From Gammaproteobacteria bacterium (GTDB taxonomy: Bacteria; Pseudomonadota; Gammaproteobacteria; Pseudomonadales; Azotimanducaceae): 64,000 nucleotides of DNA. The DNA is taken from positions 88,239 through 152,238 of the forward strand of contig JAJFJZ010000001.1 in assembly GCA_021773565.1 (NCBI GenBank). The letters are read 5' to 3'. Numbering within the stretch: position 1 is the stretch's first letter; each line of letters opens with the position of its first letter. The notes under the pieces are model-generated. The model was not told where the DNA came from. It saw only the letters and a program-made list of their open reading frames with translations, and ran no database searches. Of the stretch, positions 16,683 to 25,357 are shown piece after piece. The position numbers and the translations under genes were made by a program.

Positions 16683-17737
16683 TGCGCATCCAACCCAGCG
16701 CTCTGGTCGAACTGGTGAGTGAAATTTTTGTAAGCTTTGGTGCAAGCTCTGCACATGCCACAGAGGTATCGGAACACCTTGTACAAGCAAACCTCAAAGG
16801 ACACGATTCCCATGGTGTTGGCATGATACCCGCATATGCTAACAATTTAAAAAAGGGATACCTAGACCCCGACGCCAATATCAATGTAATTAAAGACAAA
16901 GGACCAATATTGCTGGTAGATGGCCAAAAAGGCTTTGGCCAGGTCGTGGGGAGACAAGCAACCGACCTTGCCCTTAAGCGTGTTAAAGACACGGGCATCG
17001 TTTGCCTGGGATTACGTAATGCACATCACCTGGGCCGCATTGGCAGCTACGGAGAACAATGTGGCAATGCAGGATATGCCTCTGTGCACTTTGTAAATGT
17101 TGTGGGCCACCAGCCAGTCGTAGTAGCCTTTGGAGGCAGAGAGCCTCGCATGACAACCAATCCGTTCTGCTGTGTGGTACCTCGAAAAGGCGCTCCGCCA
17201 GTTGTTCTGGATATGGCAACGAGTGCAGTTGCGATGGGAAAAGTTCGGGTCGCCCACATAAAAGGCGACCAGGTGCCACCCGGCGCATTGGTGGATCACG
17301 AAGGCCAGGATACCACCAACCCGGACGTCATATACCGGGAACCACGGGGCGCCATGAGTCCCTTTGGTTTACACAAGGGTTATGGCCTGGCCCTGATGTG
17401 CGAGTTGATGGGTGGCGCGCTGGCAGGTGAATGGACTGCACAGCCCGAACAACCAAGGCCCGGAACCATAGTAAACAACATGCTCATGTTCGTATTTGAC
17501 CCTGACATTTTCGATGGTGCGCAACAATTTGAAAAAGAAGTGGAAGCCATGCTTGCCTATATATTATCCAGCACTCCAGCGAAGGGCGTTGACAAGGTGC
17601 GCATCCCCGGCCAACCGGAACAGGAGGCGATGGCAGATAGAAGCCTCAACGGGATAGAAATCGACGAAAACAGCTGGTCAGGGATAATAGCCGTAGCCGA
17701 AGCTCATGGACTAAATGTCAGCGCGTATTCCGGATAA
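16682..17737 (+). CDS. Malate/L-lactate dehydrogenase family oxidoreductase (LDH2 type)
   Basis: 351 residues of the LDH2/YlbC/AllD family, NAD(P)-dependent 2-hydroxyacid dehydrogenases unrelated to classical malate dehydrogenase. Motifs: ANLKGHDSHGVGMIPAY (catalytic His region), GQKGFGQVVG, LRNAHHLGRIGSYGE, TNPFCCVVPRKGAPPVVLDM and PFGLHKGYGLALMCELMGGA. Substrates of the family include L-malate, L-lactate, ureidoglycolate, sulfolactate and delta1-piperideine-2-carboxylate, and cannot be chosen from sequence. The one-base overlap with the cysteine synthase gene suggests a shared operon; sulfolactate or another sulfur-linked 2-hydroxyacid is a conceivable substrate. Confidence 0.85.
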   Translation: MRIQPSALVELVSEIFVSFGASSAHATEVSEHLVQANLKGHDSHGVGMIPAYANNLKKGYLDPDANINVIKDKGPILLVDGQKGFGQVVGRQATDLALKRVKDTGIVCLGLRNAHHLGRIGSYGEQCGNAGYASVHFVNVVGHQPVVVAFGGREPRMTTNPFCCVVPRKGAPPVVLDMATSAVAMGKVRVAHIKGDQVPPGALVDHEGQDTTNPDVIYREPRGAMSPFGLHKGYGLALMCELMGGALAGEWTAQPEQPRPGTIVNNMLMFVFDPDIFDGAQQFEKEVEAMLAYILSSTPAKGVDKVRIPGQPEQEAMADRSLNGIEIDENSWSGIIAVAEAHGLNVSAYSG

Positions 17738-17738
17738 T

Positions 17739-18470
17739 TCACTTTAGCCTGCGCTCGAACAAATCCATTAACCGTTCCCAGTGTCTCTCGGCGGAAACCT
17801 TGTGATAGATATCATCACCGCGAAGCGGAAAAACAAATCCATGTTTGGTATCGGGATACCATTCCACACGCCAGTCTATATCTGTAAGCAGAAGAAAATC
17901 TTCCAGGGCGTCAATCATCTCGGGTGGTGCCCATTCATCAACTGCGGCAAGACCAAAATAGATTTCTCCGTCAATTTCTCTGGCTCTCAAATGCGGTGAC
18001 TTTGGGTCATCGGTAAAAAGACGAATGCCGTGGAAGCTTGCCGCTGCCTGCATGCGGGGAGAAAATGTGCTGGCGGCAGAAAACACGAAGGGCCCGCTCA
18101 TACAGTAGCCCACGCAACCCATCGGCCCCGCAGATGCCTGCTCCTCACTTTCCAAAAAATTTAGAATAGACCGCGTATCTGCATCCACCATATCCGTGCT
18201 CAGGGAATTCATAAGCTTGAACATGTACTCCCGACCCTTTTCTGTGCGATTTAAAACAAAATCCCTGTCTTCACGATAGTAGAGATTGGGTAAAACAACA
18301 TAATACCCGGCAGTACCCAGACGAACGGCCATGTCGTGCAACTCTTCCCGTTTTCCCGGAGCATCCATATAGAAAATAATTACCGGATACTTACGGTCAA
18401 GCTCAGGATAAGTGATAAAAGTATTCATCAATCCATCCGCAGTCTGTATATCCAGTTCTCTTTGAATCAT
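17739..18470 (-). CDS. Dienelactone hydrolase family protein
   Basis: 243-residue alpha/beta hydrolase of the dienelactone hydrolase family. The nucleophile is Cys in MGCVGYCMSGPFVF (G-x-C-x-G, as in carboxymethylenebutenolidase), with acid in AAVDEWAPPEM and His in WYPDTKHGFVFPLRG. The N-terminal DIQTADGLMNTFITYPE is typical of this family. Some members open dienelactones in chlorocatechol degradation, but most genomic copies have unassigned substrates and no catechol genes are near. Convergent with the LDH2-type gene, one base apart. Confidence 0.88.
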   Translation of the reverse strand: MIQRELDIQTADGLMNTFITYPELDRKYPVIIFYMDAPGKREELHDMAVRLGTAGYYVVLPNLYYREDRDFVLNRTEKGREYMFKLMNSLSTDMVDADTRSILNFLESEEQASAGPMGCVGYCMSGPFVFSAASTFSPRMQAAASFHGIRLFTDDPKSPHLRAREIDGEIYFGLAAVDEWAPPEMIDALEDFLLLTDIDWRVEWYPDTKHGFVFPLRGDDIYHKVSAERHWERLMDLFERRLK

Positions 18471-18709
18471 TCGTCCTATCTCCCCGATGTAGTCTATATT
18501 TTCATTTCACAACTATCCTGGGCCAATATCAACGCTGTCGCCCATTTCGTCCCTGCTTTTAAGATACCGCAGGCTCCGAATACTGCACTTTATGTTGCTC
18601 TACTCTCGTCCATTAGGAAACCCTCCCGGGAACTGTTAAAGTGCTTTCTTTGGATATATCCACACGGGTTTTCCTGAATTCTAAACACTGCCTTTGAGCA
18701 ACTTGCACG

Positions 18710-19111
18710 ATGACCAAAATAGAACTAAAAGAAGCCGGCCTTAAAGTAACACTCCCACGACTACGGGTTATAGAGATTCTGGAACAGGCAGATTCCCATC
18801 ACATGAGTGCCGAAGACATTTACAAGGTGCTGCTTAACAGTGGCGACTCTATTGGTCTTGCAACAGTTTATCGGGTACTAACCCAGTTTGAATCAGCTGG
18901 AATTGTGGACAAACACAATTTTGATGAACAACATTCTGTATACGAGTTGTCTACGGCAGATCACCATGACCACATGATAGACGTAGATTCAGGCAAGGTA
19001 ATCGAATTTGTGAATACTGAGATCGAACAATTGCAGGCCAAAATAGCTGAACAACACGGTTATGAACTGGTTGACCACGAATTGGTACTGTATGTACGTC
19101 CCAAATCCTGA
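18710..19111 (+). CDS. fur: Ferric uptake regulator Fur (cysteine-free)
   Basis: Fe(II)-dependent repressor of iron genes. 133 residues, N-terminal winged helix (KEAGLKVTLPRLRVIEIL, GLATVYRVLTQFESAGIV) and C-terminal dimerisation/metal domain with STADHHDHMIDVDSGKVIEF. The HHDH metal motif is at residues 85-88. The CxxC that binds structural zinc in E. coli Fur is replaced (DVDS), and the protein has no cysteine at all; reduced-cysteine Fur proteins occur in pseudomonads. No strong Shine-Dalgarno precedes the ATG. The next genes downstream, feoA-feoB, are classic Fur targets, so clustering supports the call over Zur or PerR. Confidence 0.94.
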   Translation: MTKIELKEAGLKVTLPRLRVIEILEQADSHHMSAEDIYKVLLNSGDSIGLATVYRVLTQFESAGIVDKHNFDEQHSVYELSTADHHDHMIDVDSGKVIEFVNTEIEQLQAKIAEQHGYELVDHELVLYVRPKS

Positions 19112-19171
19112 GTGCTTTACCCGCTAAGCGGGACCAGCACAGATTTCGCTCCGAAATGCGAATAACTCCCA

Positions 19172-19199
19172 TTTACATTTAGAAGCCATTCCTTATACT
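19172..19199 (+). promoter_or_regulatory. Sigma70-type promoter of feoAB, predicting a leaderless transcript
   Basis: TTTACA (19172-19177), a 16-base spacer and TATACT (19194-19199) each match the consensus at 5/6. The feoA ATG at 19206 begins seven bases after the -10, exactly where transcription should start, and there is no Shine-Dalgarno before it. I found no convincing Fur box overlapping it. Confidence 0.55.
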
Positions 19200-19205
19200 T
19201 GCTGG

Positions 19206-19436
19206 ATGGTTAAACTTCGCCAGCTCAAAAAAAATACCCGAGCCAGGGTAGTTGGCTACGACCCCGAAGATTCGGTGTATGCACTACGCCTGCAAACTCT
19301 GGGGCTAACCCCTGGTACACCCTTTCAACTTGTGAGATTTGCACCGCTGGGTGATCCGGCCGAACTACACTGTCGCGGTACCCGACTCACCCTGAGGCCT
19401 TCAGAGGCCGATTGTCTTCAACTCGAACTACTATGA
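19206..19436 (+). CDS. feoA: Ferrous iron transport protein A
   Basis: 76-residue cytoplasmic SH3-like protein needed for FeoB-mediated Fe(II) uptake. Recognised from VKLRQLKKNTRARVVGYD, the LQTLGLTPGTPFQLVRFAPL core (family pattern LxxLGLxPGxxxxVxxxAPxGDP) and LTLRPSEADCLQLELL at the end. Its stop overlaps the feoB ATG by four bases (ATGA), the usual feoAB coupling. Likely iron-regulated given the adjacent fur gene. Confidence 0.93.
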   Translation: MVKLRQLKKNTRARVVGYDPEDSVYALRLQTLGLTPGTPFQLVRFAPLGDPAELHCRGTRLTLRPSEADCLQLELL

Positions 19437-21727
19437 CCGCTTCCATAACCCTGATCGGGAATCCCAACTGCGGGAAAACCACCGTATTTAATGCACTCAC
19501 CGGAGCACATCAACAGGTTGGAAACTGGCCAGGTGTAACCGTAGAAAAACGCAGCGGCTTCACCACGCATGGGCATAATCGACTGGAGGTAGTCGACTTG
19601 CCCGGGATCTACAGTCTGCTGTCCTCTGATACCCAGGGTGCGATGGACGAACAAATTGCACGAGAATATCTGCACCAGAACCCAAACCAGATAATAGTTA
19701 ATGTGATTGACGCATCCAGTCTGGAGCGCGGCTTGTTTCTGACTACACAACTTCTCGATTTGGACGCACAGGTAATAGTTGCGCTAAATATGATGGATAT
19801 TGCAGACAAACACGGTTTGCATATAGACAGCTACAGATTATCGCAAGCGCTGGGTTGTCCGGTTATCCCCCTGATTGCCAATCGCAAGGATGGCATCGGA
19901 GCACTCATGGATGTCATCGAAAGCATGCTGGATAAACCGGAACCTCGTTTACCCATATTGTTGGATGCGCAAACCGAGACAGATATCGCCGAACTCAGCC
20001 AGTCTCTCAAGTCCACTGGCTTGAATTCAAATATACGTATGGTTGCTACCGCATTGCTAAGCGGCAACCCTGCAACGGAGTACCTGGGTGAGACAACGTT
20101 CAATTATACTCCGCACACTCATCCCGCAAACATCAGTATCCAAAGGTACAAGGCCGTGGATGCCTTGTTAAAGCCTATCGTAAGCGTTACGCCGGTAAGG
20201 TCTACGTTAACTGATATTGTTGACAGTGTTGTGCTGCATCCCATACTTGCCTTTCCCATTTTTCTGTTCGTTATCTACCTGATGTTTATGTTTACCATAA
20301 ACGTTGGCAGCGCCTTTATAGACTTGTTTGATATAACAGCCATGGCGCTCTTTGTTGAAGGGCCCAGACAGTTGTATGCCTATCTCGGTTTTCCTGACTG
20401 GATATCTACATTTTTGGCGGACGGTGTTGGGGGAGGTGCTCAACTGGTTGCCTCATTTATCCCGGTGATTGGCTGCATGTTCCTGTTTTTGTCCTTTCTG
20501 GAAGATTCCGGTTATCTGGGAAGAGCCGCCTTCATCATTGACCGACTGATGCGCAGGATTGGACTGCCAGGAAAATCCTTTGTCCCTCTTATCGTAGGTT
20601 TTGGCTGTAATGTACCGGCAGTTATGGCGACCAGAGGGCTGGATAACGAACAGGACAGAATCCTCACGACGGTTATGGCGCCTTACATGTCCTGTGGCGC
20701 AAGGCTCACGGTATACGCGCTTTTTGCAGCCGCCTTCTTCCAGGAAAACGGCCAGAATATAGTATTTGCCTTGTATCTTGTGGGTATCGGTGTGGCGGTG
20801 ATCTCTGCTCTGATTGTGCGAAAACACCTGCTTGGTCGAACAGTATCTACCTTTGTTATGGAACTTCCTGTTTACCATATGCCTACACTGAGTGGTCTGG
20901 CCCTACACACCTGGCACAAGTTACGTGGATTTATTTTACGTGCCGGAAAAGCCATCATCGCAGTCGTCATCGTTTTGAACGTAGTCAGTTCCATCGGCAC
21001 CGACGGCAGTGTGGGTAATCAGAACACAGAGAAGTCAGTGCTTGCAGTTATAGGCAAAACAGCCACACCTTTGCTACAACCCATGGGTATTAACGAAGAA
21101 AACTGGCCCGCAACCGTGGGAATCCTGACCGGAGTATTTGCCAAGGAAGTAGTCGTTGGAACGCTGGATGCCCTCTATAGCCAGATGAACAGGGCAAATT
21201 CCGACATCGTGGTAAAAGCAGATTTCGATTTCCTGATAACTCTGAAGCAAGCGCTACAAACAGTACCGGATAACCTTGCGCAACTGACGAGCCTCGCCAG
21301 TGACCCCTTGGGATTGAATCTGGGCGACCTGCATGATTCTTCCGTTGTAGCCGAGGAACAGGATGTCAGATTAGGTACGCTGGCCCTGCTACAAACACTG
21401 TTCGTGGATAAGCTGGCAGCCTTTAGCTACCTGCTATTCATTCTGCTCTATATTCCATGTGTCGCTACCGTTGCGGCAATATACAAGGAGCTGGGAAAAT
21501 TTTGGGCAGTGTTCACTACCGCCTGGTCAATTGCCATGGCCTATGTTGTAGCGGTACTGACTTATCAGATCGGAAGTCTGTTTGTTCCTTCAATACAGCT
21601 GAGCGCTCAGAGTGTGACTCTGCACGTCGCCGGAACCCTGCTTTTGGGCTTTTTGTGTTTTTTCAGCCTGATTCACTGGGGAAAACGCAAAATGAAAATG
21701 GAACTCATTCCAGTTACAAATCTGTAA
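19433..21727 (+). CDS. feoB: Ferrous iron transporter FeoB
   Basis: GTP-driven inner-membrane Fe(II) importer, 764 residues from the ATG overlapping the feoA stop. N-terminal G domain: G1 LIGNPNCGKTTVFNALTG, G3 VVDLPGIYSL, G4 ALNMMDIAD; then a helical GDI-like region and a polytopic domain with the two gate modules GFGCNVPAVMATRGLDNEQD and VFAKEVVVGTLDALYS. About ten membrane segments follow (for example HPILAFPIFLFVIYLMFMFT). No FeoC gene is seen. FeoB accepts Fe(II) only, so a periplasmic Fe(III)-reducing partner is useful; the operon immediately downstream is a candidate. Confidence 0.97.
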   Translation: MTASITLIGNPNCGKTTVFNALTGAHQQVGNWPGVTVEKRSGFTTHGHNRLEVVDLPGIYSLLSSDTQGAMDEQIAREYLHQNPNQIIVNVIDASSLERGLFLTTQLLDLDAQVIVALNMMDIADKHGLHIDSYRLSQALGCPVIPLIANRKDGIGALMDVIESMLDKPEPRLPILLDAQTETDIAELSQSLKSTGLNSNIRMVATALLSGNPATEYLGETTFNYTPHTHPANISIQRYKAVDALLKPIVSVTPVRSTLTDIVDSVVLHPILAFPIFLFVIYLMFMFTINVGSAFIDLFDITAMALFVEGPRQLYAYLGFPDWISTFLADGVGGGAQLVASFIPVIGCMFLFLSFLEDSGYLGRAAFIIDRLMRRIGLPGKSFVPLIVGFGCNVPAVMATRGLDNEQDRILTTVMAPYMSCGARLTVYALFAAAFFQENGQNIVFALYLVGIGVAVISALIVRKHLLGRTVSTFVMELPVYHMPTLSGLALHTWHKLRGFILRAGKAIIAVVIVLNVVSSIGTDGSVGNQNTEKSVLAVIGKTATPLLQPMGINEENWPATVGILTGVFAKEVVVGTLDALYSQMNRANSDIVVKADFDFLITLKQALQTVPDNLAQLTSLASDPLGLNLGDLHDSSVVAEEQDVRLGTLALLQTLFVDKLAAFSYLLFILLYIPCVATVAAIYKELGKFWAVFTTAWSIAMAYVVAVLTYQIGSLFVPSIQLSAQSVTLHVAGTLLLGFLCFFSLIHWGKRKMKMELIPVTNL

Positions 21728-21762
21728 AAACCAGGCAAACGCAAGCTACTACAGACGCAAAT

Positions 21763-21798
21763 AAGAATGATTGCTATTACCATTTAGAGAACTATAAT
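21763..21798 (+). promoter_or_regulatory. Putative Fur-controlled promoter of the porin/flavoprotein/PepSY operon
   Basis: TTGCTA (21771-21776), 16-base spacer, TATAAT (21793-21798; perfect -10). Overlapping the -35 is AAGAATGATTGCTATTACC (21763-21781), which matches the 19-base Fur consensus GATAATGATAATCATTATC at 12 positions. The placement suits repression by Fur. A DNA-binding test is needed; the match is moderate. Confidence 0.5.
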
Positions 21799-21831
21799 GG
21801 GAAACTCCTACAACGACGCCCGATAACGAGA

Positions 21832-23112
21832 ATGAAGATGAAGTTCCTTTGCACCGCTGCGGTATGTTGCCTTTTTAACCTTGCAACACTACCCGCAAGC
21901 GCTTCACAAGATTTGTCCACACCTTCCATCAGCGAGATATGGAAACTGGTGCAAGCCCAGCAGCTAGAAATTGAAAAATTACAGAACGCACTTGCTGAGG
22001 CTAATAAAACCGCCGAAATTGCAGAGGAGCGCCTGGATTCAACAGTTGACTATGTAGAATTGATTTCTCGAAATGACTTTACCGAACCATCCTCATCGGC
22101 CAGCAATCGTACCAGTGTTGGCGGATACGGTGAACTACACTACAACAACATAGATACATCAGGGCTTGATAAAAACTCCAGTCAGGCGGATTTTCATCGT
22201 TTTGTATTGTTTTTTGAACATGCGTTTTCAGACAACTGGCAATTTTATTCCGAATTTGAACTGGAACATGCTCTAAGCAAAGACACAGCAGATGGCACAA
22301 ATTCCGGTGAAGTAGAACTGGAACAGGCCTTTCTTCAACGGGCGCTTAACGACAATCACTATGTGCGCTCTGGAGTATTTCTGTTACCCATAGGAACTCT
22401 GAACGAAACCCACGAACCACCTGCCTTCTACGGAGTAGAAAGAAATGATGTAGAAAACATTATTATTCCTGGTACCTGGTGGGAGGCTGGCCTGGGCATT
22501 GGGGGACATTACAGCAATGGACTAAGCTGGGATTTCGCAGCGCATACAGGTCTGGAAACACCTGTTTCAGGCTCCGATGCTTTCCGGGTAAGAAGCGGGC
22601 GACAAAAAGTATCTCAGGCAAACGCGGATAATCTGGCCTATACCTTAAGGGGCAGTTATACCGGTATTCAGGGGCTGGCGCTTTCCGCTTCCTTGCATCA
22701 TCAAAGCGACATCAGCCAATTCAGCGGAGACGGCTTGGGTTCTGCCAATCTGTTAACCCTGAATGGCAGCTATATTTGGGATGCGTTCAGCCTGAAAGCC
22801 TTGTGGAGTCAGTGGAATATGCAGGGTGCGCTTGTTAAGGCGTCGGGAGCAGACAAACAAACCGGCTGGTATGTAGAACCCGCCTGGACCTTTCGAGTAG
22901 ACCAGAAACTTGCCGGAATCTATGCACGTTACGAAGACCTGGATGCCGCACGCGAGAGAGATAAATTTGACCAATGGGAAATCGGCCTTAACTATTGGCC
23001 ATCCGACAATATTGTTTTCAAAATGGATTTTCGTAAACGCAGCCATGATGGGGGCCCGGAAATGGGGCGCGATTTCAAGGCTGTTGATCTGGGATTGGGC
23101 TACAATTTTTAA
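21832..23112 (+). CDS. Outer-membrane porin with N-terminal coiled coil (OprP/O-like)
   Basis: 426 residues from the ATG at 21832 (a second ATG lies two codons later; the ribosome site is weak). Signal peptide FLCTAAVCCLFNLATLPASA. Residues about 30-75 form a coiled coil (LVQAQQLEIEKLQNALAEAN), as in trimeric porins that reach into the periplasm. The rest is beta-barrel-like with alternating aromatics (SVGGYGELHYNN, FYSEFELEHAL, GTWWEAGLGIG) and ends in VDLGLGYNF, the C-terminal Phe being the BAM recognition signal. Resembles the phosphate-selective porin O/P family; ligand unknown. First gene of a three-gene operon with the FMN and PepSY proteins, behind a possible Fur box, so iron-related transport is inferred. 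Confidence 0.82.
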   Translation: MKMKFLCTAAVCCLFNLATLPASASQDLSTPSISEIWKLVQAQQLEIEKLQNALAEANKTAEIAEERLDSTVDYVELISRNDFTEPSSSASNRTSVGGYGELHYNNIDTSGLDKNSSQADFHRFVLFFEHAFSDNWQFYSEFELEHALSKDTADGTNSGEVELEQAFLQRALNDNHYVRSGVFLLPIGTLNETHEPPAFYGVERNDVENIIIPGTWWEAGLGIGGHYSNGLSWDFAAHTGLETPVSGSDAFRVRSGRQKVSQANADNLAYTLRGSYTGIQGLALSASLHHQSDISQFSGDGLGSANLLTLNGSYIWDAFSLKALWSQWNMQGALVKASGADKQTGWYVEPAWTFRVDQKLAGIYARYEDLDAARERDKFDQWEIGLNYWPSDNIVFKMDFRKRSHDGGPEMGRDFKAVDLGLGYNF

Positions 23113-23123
23113 CTGGATATACC

Positions 23124-23714
23124 ATGTATAGGCGAGACCTTGTCCTAATTTACCTGAGCACATTCACATGTCTGTTCCTTGCTAGTGGCTTTACGGCGTC
23201 GGCAAACGCTGACAGTTATAAAGAGGAGAGTGCGCGTTTTGTCGCGGAAATGTTTGACCATGCTACCCCGCAGTTAAATGCACTCTGGTTAAGCCCTCCA
23301 ATGCGTAGCGGATTAAGCGACATTCTAGGGCACGCACCCCGATCGCTGCGAATAAAATACCACCACGCCGCAGACCGGACGCTTTGGATTTTTGATGAAA
23401 TTGGCAAGGTTAAACCCATTACTATCGGTGTTTTCATCGAGGCTGGAAAAATCTCCACCATCCGGGTACTAAAATTCAGGGAGTCTCGGGGCTGGGAAAT
23501 AAAATACAGCTTTTTCACGGATCAATTTCAACGGATCGGCCTCACACAACAAATGCAGCTGACAGCGCCTATAGATGGAATCACAGGGGCCACACTTTCC
23601 GTGGCTGCCATGAAGCGGGTCGCAAAAGCAGCCTTATTTCTGGATCATTCCCGCAACAAAATCGCCACTACAACGCCGACCGTGCCAGTGAGCAATCAGA
23701 TGAGCCAGAACTGA
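23124..23714 (+). CDS. Periplasmic FMN-binding (covalently flavinylated) protein
   Basis: 196 residues with a Sec signal (DLVLIYLSTFTCLFLASGF, cleavage near SANA). The C-terminal ~100 residues form an FMN-binding domain ending in the flavinylation motif DGITGATLS (residues 151-159), where ApbE attaches FMN to a Thr, as in NqrC and RnfG; Thr157 is the expected acceptor. Upstream, PITIGVFIEAGKISTIRVL and KFRESRGWEIKY fit the same fold. Such stand-alone proteins are electron carriers at the periplasmic face. apbE is present 8 kb upstream. It is followed two bases later by the PepSY-like membrane protein, its likely electron donor. Confidence 0.88.
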   Translation: MYRRDLVLIYLSTFTCLFLASGFTASANADSYKEESARFVAEMFDHATPQLNALWLSPPMRSGLSDILGHAPRSLRIKYHHAADRTLWIFDEIGKVKPITIGVFIEAGKISTIRVLKFRESRGWEIKYSFFTDQFQRIGLTQQMQLTAPIDGITGATLSVAAMKRVAKAALFLDHSRNKIATTTPTVPVSNQMSQN

Positions 23715-23716
23715 TT

Positions 23717-24460
23717 GTGTTGCGCGCCCGCATACATCGTAAAATCGGTTTTTGTGTGGCTGCATTTCTTATTCTCTTTGTCTGCTCTGGCATTCTCTTA
23801 CACCACACAGAATATCTGCAACTGGACTCCAGCTATGTAAGTTCAAGTATCATTCTTGATCACTATGGATTCGACAAAACACCCTCGGTCGAATCCATAA
23901 TCGCCTTTACAATTAAGCAATCAGGCATTCTGGTTCAGCTGGATGATAAGGTCTATTTGAACGCGCGAGCAATATTCGACTTTCATGGCACAAGCGACAA
24001 AATGATTGCAGCGTGTAAAATGAATCAGTACCTTTTTTTTGCCACGCACCAACAGGTGTTTATCTTCGACGACAGCGGGGAACTGTTCGATACCCTGGAC
24101 ACACCCTTCGCTATACGGGATATGGGTATGCGTGACGACAGTCTGGTCATTAACAGCGATGATGCCTACCGCGTACTGGGTAGGGACTTGCTCTCCTGGG
24201 AAATTATTCCAACACCGTCGCAATCCATGCGCCTGCCTTCGACCAACCAGTACGAGCTGCAAAGCGGTGAACTATTGTCCATCTGGGACCAGCACCGCAC
24301 AGGTTTGCTTAGCTGGAGTCGCGTAATTCAGGATGTACACAGCGGGCGTATTGGCGGACAGCTAGGCAACCTGCTTGCTGATATTGCCGCAATAGCACTC
24401 TTATTGCTCGCCATCAGCGGCCTTTCCATGGGGAAAAGAGAGAAACAAACAAGCAGGTAG
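23717..24460 (+). CDS. PepSY-like two-helix membrane protein, probable electron donor to the FMN protein
   Basis: 247 residues, GTG start two bases after the FMN-protein stop. Helix 1 spans about residues 10-28 (IGFCVAAFLILFVCSGILL), flanked by His7 and His29-His30; helix 2 is near the C-terminus (LADIAAIALLLLAISGL), preceded by DVHSGRIGG (His208). This HRKIG...HH and DVHSG arrangement is that of PepSY-associated transmembrane proteins, where such histidines can ligand haem. A ~170-residue periplasmic loop with beta-propeller-like strands (VFIFDDSGELFDTLDTP) lies between. I infer that it passes electrons from the quinone pool or cytoplasm to the flavoprotein. Haem binding is unproven. Confidence 0.75.
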   Translation: MLRARIHRKIGFCVAAFLILFVCSGILLHHTEYLQLDSSYVSSSIILDHYGFDKTPSVESIIAFTIKQSGILVQLDDKVYLNARAIFDFHGTSDKMIAACKMNQYLFFATHQQVFIFDDSGELFDTLDTPFAIRDMGMRDDSLVINSDDAYRVLGRDLLSWEIIPTPSQSMRLPSTNQYELQSGELLSIWDQHRTGLLSWSRVIQDVHSGRIGGQLGNLLADIAAIALLLLAISGLSMGKREKQTSR

Positions 24461-24494
24461 CAGGAGGCGACGGCAAGCGGCAGTGGCGGTGGGC

Positions 24495-25313
24495 CTACAT
24501 CAATTCCAGCAATCGGTCGTATGCGTGCATATGCCGTCGCGCTGATAATTCGTCGCCACGCAATTCAAAAATTCGAGCCAAATTAAAGTGGGCATCCGGT
24601 ACCTGATCCGATGTCGAATAATAACGAGATGCTGCTTCCATCTGATTTAACTCATCACACAGTGTCCCCATATTGTAATTGGCTAGCTGGTGTTCGCTGT
24701 TCAGGGACAAGGCATTAAGGTAATGCAGCTTTGCGGTATCAAAACGCCCTTTTATTTGCTCAAGTCGACCAAGGTTTACGTGTGCATCCACATTAGCCGG
24801 GTCCATTTCTATCGCGCGCTCATAGGCTGTGGGTGCGCGGTCGATATCGATATCTTCAAGGTCAAGACCGAGGTTGTACCAGTCATCACTGTCCAGGTCT
24901 TCAAGCTCGAGAAGTTCGATTAAATCCGGACCGTGCAGCGAGGTAATCGCGAACTGGCTGGAACGATGATCAAAGTCGAGTACACCCTGACCGGTATCCG
25001 CATTCCAGAACGCCTGATGGCTTTTAACCAGAACAGAATCACCATTGGTAATAATACGCACAGACGCCAGTTTTTGAGCAGCCTCGGTTTCCGACTTAAT
25101 CTTGAGCAGGAGCCTGAGTGTCTTTCGTGAGGAGACTTCCGCATCCAGCAAACGCTTGGCCGTACGCATAAGAACTACATCCTGAAACTCAAAATTAAAA
25201 TGGCCGCGGCCATTCCTCTGAGGTTCTAGTAAACCACGATGCACATATCGCCTGACGCAATCCGGAGACAATCCAATGAATTCCGCCATACTACGGGTAC
25301 TGTAACCGACCAT
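24495..25313 (-). CDS. MerR-type DNA-binding domain fused to TPR repeats
   Basis: 272 residues, ATG with an excellent GAGGG site. Residues 1-70 are a MerR winged helix (YSTRSMAEFIGLSPDCVRRY, RGLLEPQRNGRGHFNFEFQD); then a linker and from about residue 145 a TPR array (DDWYNLGLDLEDIDIDRAPT, VDAHVNLGRLEQIKGRFDTA, HQLANYNMGTLCDELNQMEA, DAHFNLARIFELRGDELSAR). Typical MerR proteins have a coiled coil plus small effector domain; here TPRs replace it, suggesting regulation by a protein partner. Targets unknown. A 7-base inverted repeat lies 45 bases upstream and could be its operator. Tail-to-tail with the PepSY-like gene. Confidence 0.88.
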   Translation of the reverse strand: MVGYSTRSMAEFIGLSPDCVRRYVHRGLLEPQRNGRGHFNFEFQDVVLMRTAKRLLDAEVSSRKTLRLLLKIKSETEAAQKLASVRIITNGDSVLVKSHQAFWNADTGQGVLDFDHRSSQFAITSLHGPDLIELLELEDLDSDDWYNLGLDLEDIDIDRAPTAYERAIEMDPANVDAHVNLGRLEQIKGRFDTAKLHYLNALSLNSEHQLANYNMGTLCDELNQMEAASRYYSTSDQVPDAHFNLARIFELRGDELSARRHMHAYDRLLELM

Positions 25314-25357
25314 TAAACCCTCAAAAAGGTTAGCACAATGAAGTATTCTGACGGGGC

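Noticed and set aside
19120..19132. Hairpin CCCGC-TAA-GCGGG after fur as a terminator
   Set aside because: Short stem and no T-run; left unassigned.
19150..19206. Fur box in the feoA promoter
   Set aside because: No window there aligned well with the 19-base consensus by eye; the better match lies before the porin gene.
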